The notes under the pieces are model-generated. The model was not told the DNA's origin, made no database searches, and saw nothing but the letters and a program-made list of their open reading frames with translations. DNA of 64,000 bases, from positions 124,001-188,000 of the forward strand of contig JAKUHH010000303.1 in the NCBI GenBank assembly GCA_022701365.1. Direction: 5' to 3'. This stretch comes from Mycocentrospora acerina. Its lineage: Eukaryota; Ascomycota; Dothideomycetes; Pleosporales. Positions within the stretch are counted from its first letter, which is position 1, and each line of letters starts with the position of its first letter. Made by a program: the position numbers and the translations under genes. Positions 36,050 to 44,618 of this stretch are shown here, piece after piece.

Positions 36050-37135
36050 TCAATCCTTGTTCTTCGTCTCCGTCTCTTCCTCTCCCCCACCAGAATCTCC
36101 ATCCCTCTCCCTCACCACCTCCGTCTCAAACTCCAAGCCAGCCCTCGTCCTCACAGCCCCAAACACACTACTGCTATCCAGCTTCCTCTCCCTCTGGGCG
36201 CCCCACTGCCCCGCCTCCGCCGCAGCCTCCAAATACAGCTCCCCAACCCTCAGCCGCATGCCCTTTTCGGCCGCAAGCCGCACCCCATGCCCGACGTCTT
36301 TAATCCCCAGCTCGAGGCCGGAAAGCGGCTGGGTGCCCAGGGCAGGGAGGTACGCGCCAGAGGTAAGGCGTTTAGAGACGGCGTGTGCATAAGGGCCGAA
36401 GTTTTGGTCGACGAGGGATTCGAGGACGGGGGCGGGGAGACCGGCGGTGGCGGCTAGGGTGTGGGCTTCGCTGAGGAGGAGCATGAGGCCTGCGGTGAGG
36501 TAGTTTGAGGTTGTTTTGAGGAGGAGGGCGGAGGTCGGGGTTGGGCCGCAGGGGAGGGTGGCGCGGGAGAGGGCGGGCAGGAACGGGGCGATGGATTGGA
36601 TTGCTGGGGGGGGACCGGCGAGGGCGATGAGCAGGGTGCCGGCGAGGGCGAGGGGGGTGGCGCCGAAGACGGGGGCGGCGATGTACGAGGCTGAGGTGGG
36701 GTGGAGGAGGGTGGAGATGGAGGTGCTGGTGTTGGGGTGGATGGTGGTGGTGTCGACGAGGATTTTCGAGGCAATCGGCCCGCTGGCTAGGACGTGGGAT
36801 ATGACTGAGGTGAGGGCTTCGTCGTTGCTGACCTGTGGGGAGAAAGGGGGGGGTTTGTTGGTTTTTGGAGGGTTTTTGATGGAAAGGGAGGGAGGGGGGG
36901 GGGGGGGTTATACTGAGATGAATATCACGTCACAGGCTTGAACTAATTCTTCTATTGATTCGGATGCGATGCCGCCTATTTTGCTTAATGGGTCGCCGCG
37001 GGATATGGTCCGGTTCCAGTATTTAATTGCTGGCATGTTCTTCTCTTGCTGGTGCTTTTGTAAGTTTGTTGCCATGGCGAGACCCATGGAGCCGAGGCCG
37101 ATCCATCCCAAGCGGAGACTTTCAGTGGAAGCCAT
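36050..37135 (-). CDS. 3-hydroxyisobutyrate dehydrogenase-like NAD(P) beta-hydroxyacid dehydrogenase
   Basis: About 337 aa in two exons; the intron at about 36838-36913 joins DVIFIS to VSNDEALTSV. The Rossmann nucleotide motif GWIGLGSMGLAMATNL is at residues 9-24, the substrate loop is DTTTIHPNTS, and the catalytic Lys region is LLLKTTSNYLTAG. C-terminal helical domain with GIKDVGHGVRLA. Related to HIBADH, tartronate semialdehyde reductase and GLYR1-type enzymes; the substrate cannot be fixed. The intron contains a homopolymer of about 17 C on the coding strand (G run around 36893-36907 on +). The Asp/Glu-rich tail (GGGEEETETKNKD) is unusual for the family. Confidence 0.86.
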
Positions 37136-37311
37136 TATTACGCAGGCAAAAGTTGTAGAAGGTTTGGTGAAGTGGTGGACGATGAAGTTGAAGTGGTAGT
37201 AGCAAAGTGACTCACTATCATTGGATGGCGGGGGGAAGTAAGCAATGCGCTAGAGTCGATGCGGCAGGTATGTAAATCATGTATGATTCGGAGGGTATTG
37301 GTTGTGATTTA

Positions 37312-37950
37312 TTAAATGGCGTTTCCGTTGTTGAGGTTCTTGATAAAGATTGCTAGGTTGTTATTCAGACTCTCTTCCTCGTCGTTGGCTGCTGTGATTT
37401 CTCCCACGGAAAACACGACTCTGCTGCGAAGCTTCCCCAACGGCGAGAGCGTGGCTACTTTCTTCTCCCATTCGATACCTTGAGATGCGTCTCTTATACT
37501 GACGGTTATTTTTTCTACATTCTTTCCCTCGTCCAACAGTAGACGGACCTGCTGGGCCAACCGGTCGGTCATGACCAACGAAAAGTCTTTCTTGTAGGCT
37601 TGAGCACGTTTGGGCGTAATGTTCCATAGTAAAAGCACGTCAATCTTCTTTGCGCGGCGAAGTGCAGTAAGGGTACTGGGGGCCATGTCTTCACGTTTCA
37701 TGTCTTTGCTTTCGTAACCATGGAGGCGGAGCGTTGCCCGTCCAAACGAGTAAGAGCGAATCTCATCATAGATGGTGCGACATGTGACGAGGAGATGAGT
37801 TGGAGGGCCACGGCCGTCTATCGATGTAATGGGTGAGGGGTAGGGGAAAGGGTAGGAGATGGGTTCGTTGCGAGAGAGGTGGTCGTAGATTTCGTAGCGG
37901 AGTTCGGTGGGGAGACGAAGGAGTGGGGGGAGCTGAATGGGGGCATTCAT
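37312..37950 (-). CDS. Small F-box-like (LRLPTELR) fungal protein, function unknown
   Basis: Single-exon protein of 212 aa. The N-terminal LPPLLRLPTELRYEIYDHLS is the motif shared by many fungal F-box-like proteins, followed by LLVTCRTIYDEIRSYSFGRATLRL. The rest is a mixed alpha/beta region with no named domain. The start codon abuts a trinucleotide repeat tract that would form the upstream leader. It could be a substrate adaptor, but binding to Skp1 is not shown by sequence alone. Confidence 0.65.
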   Translation of the reverse strand: MNAPIQLPPLLRLPTELRYEIYDHLSRNEPISYPFPYPSPITSIDGRGPPTHLLVTCRTIYDEIRSYSFGRATLRLHGYESKDMKREDMAPSTLTALRRAKKIDVLLLWNITPKRAQAYKKDFSLVMTDRLAQQVRLLLDEGKNVEKITVSIRDASQGIEWEKKVATLSPLGKLRSRVVFSVGEITAANDEEESLNNNLAIFIKNLNNGNAI

Positions 37951-37972
37951 TTTGCAGTAAATTTGAGATGAG

Positions 37973-38145
37973 CTGGTGGTAGTAGTGGTGATGGTGGTAG
38001 CAGTAGTAGCAAGGGTAGTGGTGGTAGTAGTAACAGTAGCAGTAATAGTAGCAGTAATAGTAGTAGTGGTAGTAGTAGTGGTAGTAGTAGTAGTAGTAGT
38101 AGTAATAATAATAACAGTAGCAGTAGTAGTAGTATGTGTAGTGGG
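37973..38145. repeat. Degenerate (GTA/GTG)n trinucleotide tract
   Basis: About 170 bp of TAG/TGG-type trinucleotides immediately upstream of the small F-box-like gene. Frames through it give poly-Tyr or poly-Val peptides that are not believable proteins. Confidence 0.95.
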
Positions 38146-38433
38146 AAGCGTGAGTGTCGCGGGTTGGTAATGTAGACGTCAGAATGGGAGACACCAAAAA
38201 AAAAGGTATTCTACATGGCAAATTTATCAAGTGGTCATGGCTGAACTAAGGTTTGCAACCAAGAAAGAATTAGAATACAGCATGCCTCACTTTGCGTTTG
38301 AAAATAGGGGAAGAAACAACAAGACTTCCAGTCGTCGTGTCAGTGCTGGGGGTTCAGCAAATGAGAGCCAGAGCCAAGCTGTGGAGCAATTCAAGTGCCA
38401 GCAGTGAATGATGACGTAATTGACCCAAATGGA

Positions 38434-39593
38434 TCAAGAAGCGCAGAGAGAATGCACCACATCCAGATGCTGATTGACGTCTGATTCAGCCATGGGTACA
38501 GTGCATATTGGACACTCGACGAGCACTTTCTTCTGGGTAGCCAGGACATTTGTCTCATCTCCACTCGTTCGCGGCCGTTTCTGACCTGCTGTGGAGTCAC
38601 ACGAGGGAGTGGTTTTCAGTGAAGCGTCTGCAGCATTTGTTTGCGCATTGTGAGCTTTAATGGACGAGTCACGAGATGAATCCTCCTTGTCAAGATGGAT
38701 AGGTTGATTGAACGATTTACCTTTGGCGTCAGGATCCTGTTTGCTTTGTGGCGTAAGCCAGGTGTCCAATTTATTCTTTTGACGCCCAGCTCGCTCTTTC
38801 TTACTCAAAGCGTCAAGTTGCTTTTTGGTAGGGGCGGGCTCCTGAATCTTTGTATAAGTTCCACCGCATTCGGCTAGGTGTTTGGGCCACCAATTGTCAC
38901 CTTTTGCAGGCGCTCTGTTCATACTGCGTTTTACTAGGCCGAAATAGGGGGGTTGTGCTTTGCAGGGCCCATTGCACTGCCAGACGTGCGTTCTGAAACT
39001 GTCGACTTCATGGTGAAAGGTGTGGTAGATGGTGATGTTGTAGTTGCCGTGGTTGTTGATGGCATCTGCAAGCAACTGAAAGCCCGCACCGTGTCCCGTG
39101 CCGTCGTCGCCACGTGTGTGCTTCCAGGATGTGGTGATGAAGAAGTAGGCATGTATGGCTTCATGCAGCAAGGTGTTGATGGTGTCTGGTCGCGGGCGAT
39201 ACTGCAGCAAGGGCGTACTCAGTTTCACACGGATACGGGTAAAGTTGCCAGTCAAGGGGTCTTTTGAAAGCTCGCAGATTCCAGCACAGCTGCACATGGC
39301 ATTAGCAGACCAAGGCTCTCACGGGGCGAAACAGACAGCAAACAGGGGCGAAAGTCAGTGTGTTGGCGCCCTTACAGAGTCAGTCGCGATGACCACATGA
39401 CCTCGACACGCGACATGAAGAGTTTGCGAAAATACAGCACGTCGTAGTGGGCGAGCAGGTCATGGACGTTGACGAATGGCTCTGCGTTGTGCAGTATGGC
39501 ATTGACGGCGCGCAATGCGTCTTGTTGCTCAACAGAGAGAGTCTCGAGCGTAGCAATAGCCTGCAGCGCAGTGTCCTCGTCAGTGACGGGCAT
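38434..39593 (-). CDS. Spartan-type SprT metalloprotease with UBZ4-like zinc finger
   Basis: Predicted DNA-protein crosslink protease acting at replication forks. About 361 aa in two exons; the intron at about 39298-39376 (GTAAGG...TGCAG) joins SRLTL to CAGICELSKD. The SprT domain has the zinc-site motif LLHEAIHAYFF (HExxH) and the third ligand in GTGHGAGFQ. A zinc-ribbon-like segment follows (WQCNGPC...AECGGTY). The middle is disordered and Lys/Ser-rich. The C-terminus VECPICTVPMAESDVNQHLD resembles the Rad18-type UBZ4 ubiquitin-binding finger, with His where the last Cys usually stands (HLDVVH). Start is the internal Met in MPVTDEDTALQ; an upstream in-frame Met adds 12 residues. Separate from yeast Wss1. 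Confidence 0.9.
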
Positions 39594-40227
39594 GGCAGCG
39601 GCACGACAGGGCACGACACGACGAGGCAAGTAGCTTCACTGCCAAAAAAAAAGTCTGGTCGAGGGACGGGCCAGCTGTGTCGGGTCGTGTCGCGTGTGCA
39701 TGGCCGGGCATGCACAAGGCGGGCGTGCCCTGCGGCGATCGGGCCAGGCTAGGGCGACGTTTACGCCCAAGGCCCAAGACCCAAGACCCAGGATGGACGA
39801 CATCGTGCCTGTGCCTGTGCCTGAGCCTGAGCCTGTGCCTGTGCCCCTTGCAGCCCGTTTGATTGCGGCATGTGGCTCGGGGTGCAGCTGGCGCCCCTGA
39901 ACACGACGTCTCTGGGTGTGCGCATGCAGACGCTTGTGTCCAAGTCACGTCAAGTCAAGTCGAGCCCGGTCACGTCGAATCGAGTCGCCCGTCGGACATG
40001 TGCATGCATGACGCAGCCCGTCCCACATGCCAATCGCCAGCCAGCAGCACCCACCAGCGCACATCACCACGACGACCATCACCACCACCAGCGCCCAGCA
40101 CCCAGCGCCCGGCACCCAGCACCTCTCGCCCCGCGCATCGCCACACAGCGCCTGCCTGCTGCCCGCACCCGCCCCGCCCGTGCATCGCCGGCCTGCGAAT
40201 GCGCCCTCACCGCCACCCTGCACTGAA
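39594..40227. promoter_or_regulatory. Divergent promoter region, Spartan / TBC-domain gene
   Basis: About 630 bp. Includes repeated CCCAAGGC-like hexamers near 39765-39790, a CCTGTG/CCTGAG hexamer run (39808-39845) and repeated GTCAAGTC motifs (39941-39962). The + frame is open upstream of the chosen TBC start from 40027, but that stretch is His/Pro/Thr low complexity. Confidence 0.45.
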
Positions 40228-43200
40228 ATGGCGGCCGTCGACCCCCCCCGAGCCGTCGACCTGGTGCGCTCGGCCTCGCAGAACTCGACCCTCTCCAACC
40301 CCCGCCACCGCAGCCTGGCGCGCGTGAGGCCCGCCCACCGCGCCTCCAATGCCTCGCTCAGTCGCAGCCGCAGCCGCGCCCACTCGCCCGCCGAAGACAC
40401 AAAGAGCCTCACCTCGTTCCCCTCGCTGTCGCCCAGCCCCGACGCCTCGCCCGTCCACTCGCGCATGAACGGCTGGTTCCGCTCCACGTCGGGGCCGGGC
40501 GACGACATGGCCAGGAGCCTCGAGACCAGGCCGGCCGCGTCGCCAGACACCCTCAAGGCCATCCCGCCACCCGACCTGGCAAGGACGCCCGCGCCCCCCA
40601 CCACCGTGCGCAAGGTCACCAAGTCGACCCAGCAGATCGTCGGCAGCCTGGTCGCCGCCTCCTCGACCCGCACACGCACCGCTCTCTTCGACGACACGCC
40701 GCAGGAGCCCGCCAAAGTGCCCGGCAACCTGCACTTCTCCACCGACGACAACATCGAGGATGCCCTGGCCCAGTCGGGCGCAGTCGCCCTGGTCAAGCAG
40801 CTGGCCGGAGACCTGGCCCAGCGAGACGCCCAAATCACCGCGCTAAGACGGAGGGCAGAAGAGCGGGAGAGGATCCTGAAAAAGATGCTCCAGGAATGCG
40901 AGGTGTCCAACATGGACATTGAAAACAGGCTGCGCAAGCTGGACAGGTGCAAGGAGCAGACCAACCAACTCGCCAGAACGAGAACAAGAGGCGACAGCGC
41001 ATTGTCTGGACTGCACCCCGACGACCCCATGGAAGACCGGCTCGCACGCGCAATGGAGGACGAGGTGGCTGCGCACCCCGACGCGCTAGGCATCGATTCC
41101 GGCTCGGCTGCTGAAGTCGCATCCGTCCATTCGGTAGCGTCAGAAGTCACTCGCGACGCGCGGCGCGCCAACTGGAAGACGTACATCTGGGCTGGAAACA
41201 GCAGGAATAGCAGCAGAGCCCCCTCTGTTGTGAGCATGATTGACAGAGACACGGAAAGTCTCCCAACACAAGGCAGGCCGCGAGCATCTAGTGGAGCCAA
41301 GCAGCCGCCCCGCAAGGCTCTCGCCAACGACTTGTTCGTGCCCCCCGGTGCTGACAAGGGGAGTAGTGCTATTCCTGCTTTACGCAGACTTCAGAGCCAG
41401 GGCCGTTCCCCAGATCCGTCTTCACGGCGCTCTTCCACGTCCTCTTCCGTGTCCCTCGCAGGCTGGGCTCTGAAGATGGTCGCGGGCAACAGCCAGGCCA
41501 GCACAAAGGCCAGCACAGTCAGAGGTCGCAAGCGCACCGACACAGATACTCCAGACCGGACACCGTCTGTGAATTCCACGAGAACCGCTCAATCCGCCAA
41601 ATCCTCCCTGGCAAACGTACAACAACGTGGGCGAGCCCTGGGGCCGAATGGAACGATCAAAAGCACGACAACCGACGTACAAAAGCTAGTTTCCAAGACT
41701 ACCAGCCCGCATCCCCCCAACCGAAGCTTGAGCAATCTCGGGCCGGTAGAAATGGATCGCATTCTGCCCGAAGAGTCACGGCCACCGACTTTGGTTCAGC
41801 ATCACAATAGGTTTGCTGGAAGCAACGAGTACTTGACTGATCGATTTGGATTCATCTACGATCAGCGACGAAAGAAGAGACAGAGCGAGGCGGCCGCTGC
41901 ACTGGCCAAACAAAAACGAAATAGCAATATTGAGTCGTTGGGAGACGGCAGATCTGTTTTCAGCAGGCTGGGTTTTGAAGATGAGGCTAATGGCGCGAAT
42001 ACTGCCACTCCTACCGTGAACGAGGGCCCTTCGCGCCCTTCCAGTTCTGGCTCTGAAGACCAGAGCGGGAAGCTAGTCTCGAAATCATGGGTAGATTATC
42101 TCAAGTTAGCAACACACCCGACCGAACTTCTCTCACACACCCCATCTGCAGCTCCCATCACATCCGTGGAATCGGCAGAGGCAGAAATCTCAGTACCCAA
42201 GTCCAGCCACATCACCTTGTCGAAGCGAGGGTCTTTGTCAATCTCAAATGCGAATCCCGAGCCTTCGCCGTCACGCATCATCTCCAGCCATGCAGAGCTC
42301 TCGGTGACGTCGCCCTCGCCTGGATCGTTGACGCCCGTGAGCCAGTATTCGGCTTCTCAGGCCGATCCAGTCAAGTCTCTCCTTGACCAGATGAGCGAGC
42401 TGCACGACAACCTCCAGAAGGAGAGGACTATACGATGGAACGAGTTTCTCCGCAAAGTACGCGCTGAACGCAAGCGCGAGGGCGACGCTGGAACCGGAGA
42501 GGGCCGATCTCACGCAATGCCCGAGACACTCCTCGCCGACGGAGAGATGGTGGGCATGGCCAGCCTAGGCAACAAAGGCAAAGTCGGGCGCGCCAAATGG
42601 CAAGAATTCCGCCGTCTGGTCCTCGAAGGCATCCCCGTCGCCTACCGAGCCAAAGTCTGGGCCGAATGCAGCGGTGCGACCGCGCTGCGTATTCCAGGCT
42701 ACTACGAAGACATTATCAACAACGGCACCGACGACCCCATCATTGCCGCACAAATTCAAATGGACATTACGCGCACACTCACCGACAACATCTTCTTCCG
42801 CACGGGGCCCGGCGTCGCCAAACTCAACGAAGTTCTCCTCGCCTACTCACGCCGCAACCCCGAAGTCGGATACTGCCAGGGCATGAACCTCATCACAGCA
42901 TGCCTGCTGCTCATCCTGCCCACCTCTGAAGACGCCTTCTGGATGCTCGCCACAATGATTGAAACCATCCTCCCGCAAAACTACTACGACGCCCACCTCC
43001 TCACCTCGCGCGCCGACCAGTCCGTCCTCCGCTCCTACGTCGTCGAACTCCTCCCCCGCCTCTCCACCCACCTCGACGTGCTAGAAATCGAACTCGAAGC
43101 CCTCACCTTCCAATGGTTCCTCTCCGTCTTCACCGACTGCCTCTCCGCCGAAGCCCTCTTCCGCGTCTGGGACGTCGTCCTATGCATGCACGACGGCTCC

Positions 43201-43740
43201 ACTTTTCTTTTTCAAATCGCCCTCGCCCTGCTCAAACTCAACGAAAAATCCCTCCTCCTGTGCGACTCCCCCGCAGGCGTCTACCACTACATCAACCACC
43301 AGATGACCAACCACGCGATTAGCATCGACGGGCTGATGCAGGCGTCGGACGCGCTCGGCAAGGTCATCAAGCGCAAGGACGTCGAGGAGCGGAGGCAGCG
43401 CGCCGTCGCCGTCGAAAAAGACCTCATGCGGCAGCGCGACGAGGCGAGGCAGGAGCGCGCAAAGAAACGCAATAGCAGGGTTGGTGATGATGGTGTTGGT
43501 GCTGATAATCCTGCTACTACTTCCGCTCCTGCTCCTGCTCCTGCTCCCAGCGACGATGCAAGTCTCGACGCCCCGAGCCAGAGCAGCATCATCATCACAC
43601 GCGAAGAAGAAGAGGAACATGGCGATGCTGAGGCTGAGGCTGAGGCTGAGGCCGAGGCCGAGGCCCCAGAACAAGACCTGACACAGCGGACGCCCATGCC
43701 GATTGAGGAGGACGAGGAGAGACAGCGCAAATGGCCATGA
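40228..43740 (+). CDS. TBC-domain Rab GTPase-activating protein
   Basis: Single-exon protein of about 1,170 aa. The N-terminal two thirds are Ser/Arg/Pro-rich and disordered, with a coiled coil (ALRRRAEERERILKKMLQE, about residue 210). The TBC domain starts near WQEFRRLVLEGIPVAYRAKVW (about 790) and shows the dual-finger residues Arg in MDITRTL and Gln in GYCQGMN, then FQWFLSVFTDCLS and RVWDV. This domain stimulates GTP hydrolysis by a Rab in membrane traffic. The tail has Ala-Pro and Glu-Ala dipeptide repeats (43527-43675). ATG 40228 (MAAVDPPRAVDLVRS) is preferred to the in-frame ATG at 40027 because the extra 67 residues are low complexity. The Rab substrate is not known; no GRAM domain is present, unlike yeast Gyp2. 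Confidence 0.88.
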   Translation: MAAVDPPRAVDLVRSASQNSTLSNPRHRSLARVRPAHRASNASLSRSRSRAHSPAEDTKSLTSFPSLSPSPDASPVHSRMNGWFRSTSGPGDDMARSLETRPAASPDTLKAIPPPDLARTPAPPTTVRKVTKSTQQIVGSLVAASSTRTRTALFDDTPQEPAKVPGNLHFSTDDNIEDALAQSGAVALVKQLAGDLAQRDAQITALRRRAEERERILKKMLQECEVSNMDIENRLRKLDRCKEQTNQLARTRTRGDSALSGLHPDDPMEDRLARAMEDEVAAHPDALGIDSGSAAEVASVHSVASEVTRDARRANWKTYIWAGNSRNSSRAPSVVSMIDRDTESLPTQGRPRASSGAKQPPRKALANDLFVPPGADKGSSAIPALRRLQSQGRSPDPSSRRSSTSSSVSLAGWALKMVAGNSQASTKASTVRGRKRTDTDTPDRTPSVNSTRTAQSAKSSLANVQQRGRALGPNGTIKSTTTDVQKLVSKTTSPHPPNRSLSNLGPVEMDRILPEESRPPTLVQHHNRFAGSNEYLTDRFGFIYDQRRKKRQSEAAAALAKQKRNSNIESLGDGRSVFSRLGFEDEANGANTATPTVNEGPSRPSSSGSEDQSGKLVSKSWVDYLKLATHPTELLSHTPSAAPITSVESAEAEISVPKSSHITLSKRGSLSISNANPEPSPSRIISSHAELSVTSPSPGSLTPVSQYSASQADPVKSLLDQMSELHDNLQKERTIRWNEFLRKVRAERKREGDAGTGEGRSHAMPETLLADGEMVGMASLGNKGKVGRAKWQEFRRLVLEGIPVAYRAKVWAECSGATALRIPGYYEDIINNGTDDPIIAAQIQMDITRTLTDNIFFRTGPGVAKLNEVLLAYSRRNPEVGYCQGMNLITACLLLILPTSEDAFWMLATMIETILPQNYYDAHLLTSRADQSVLRSYVVELLPRLSTHLDVLEIELEALTFQWFLSVFTDCLSAEALFRVWDVVLCMHDGSTFLFQIALALLKLNEKSLLLCDSPAGVYHYINHQMTNHAISIDGLMQASDALGKVIKRKDVEERRQRAVAVEKDLMRQRDEARQERAKKRNSRVGDDGVGADNPATTSAPAPAPAPSDDASLDAPSQSSIIITREEEEEHGDAEAEAEAEAEAEAPEQDLTQRTPMPIEEDEERQRKWP

Positions 43741-44014
43741 AGAATAATATATGATAAAAATAAAAATAAAAATTAAAATAAAAATAAAAGGCTGCCTGTG
43801 TAGCTATTGCGTAGTAGAATATAACATAATTAGGTTAAGTTTAGTCTAATGTAGCTGATTATGTCTTGTCTTGTCTTATCATGCCATGAAGATGAAGATG
43901 AAGATGACAATGACAATGGAATATAAATATTAAACATTTGTACCAAAACAAACTTGGACATGAATGTCAAATATAGAAGATGGAATATAGACTATACGGC
44001 TTTTGGTATCTTGT

Positions 44015-44054
<40 letters not shown>

Positions 44055-44070
44055 TATCTATCAATCAATC
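44015..44070. repeat. (AATC)n microsatellite
   Basis: About 14 tetranucleotide units with two TATC variants near the 3' end. Confidence 0.95.
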
Positions 44071-44104
44071 GTCATAAACATCAAAATTGGACAAAGGTAT
44101 TCAC

Positions 44105-44232
44105 CATCTACAAGTGATGACATCTACAAGTGATGACATCTACAAGTAATGACATCTACAAGTAATGACATCTACAAGTAATGACATCTACAAGTAATGA
44201 CATCTACAAGTAATGACATCTACAAGTAATGA
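44105..44232. repeat. 16-bp x 8 tandem repeat
   Basis: Eight head-to-tail copies of CATCTACAAGTRATGA. The first two copies carry G at the variable position, the other six A; otherwise they are identical. The array ends abruptly in A-rich sequence. Confidence 0.96.
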
Positions 44233-44618
44233 CAAAAAGAAAAAGAAACTCAAAATCAACATAAAATGTAAACTTTCATTTAAAATAACACTTTTACAAC
44301 CAACTCTCCATATACACCCCATCACCTCATGACATGTCCGACAACCGTCACCTAACTTGAACCCGCGCTGACTTTTACTTGCACCAACTCATTACATCCA
44401 AGGTGATGAAACAACGCAGGAGGTCGACCGCAGTGGACACGACAAGACAGTCGTCTTGGTCATCCTCTTCCTCCACTCCATTCTCCTCACTCAACAACAG
44501 GCTGACCACACATTCTCGCAAGCCTCGCTTCTTATTGCCCTTCTTGGTAGCCCTAGTACTCATATGCCCATTCGGGCGGCGCTGGGAAGGGGACGTATGC
44601 TGCTCATCCAAAACCTCT

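Larger units (their letters stand above)
43741..44618. other. Repeat-rich spacer between convergent genes
   Basis: Between the 3' ends of the TBC gene and RLI1. Contains an A4T/A5T run (43752-43790), a GAAGAT run (43886-43906), an AATC microsatellite and a 16-bp tandem array. No supported gene. Confidence 0.7.

Noticed and set aside
37766..38230. Poly-Tyr 154-codon minus-strand frame
   Set aside because: It is a translation of the GTA/GTG repeat tract and overlaps the small F-box-like gene in another frame.
28607..39593. Rad51, UBE2S-like E2 and Spartan as a DNA-repair or cell-cycle gene cluster
   Set aside because: Unrelated genes (nucleoporin, dehydrogenase, F-box-like) intervene, strands differ, and such genes are normally dispersed; proximity looks accidental.
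44105..44232. CRISPR-like array
   Set aside because: Repeats are directly adjacent with no spacers, and this is a eukaryotic genome.
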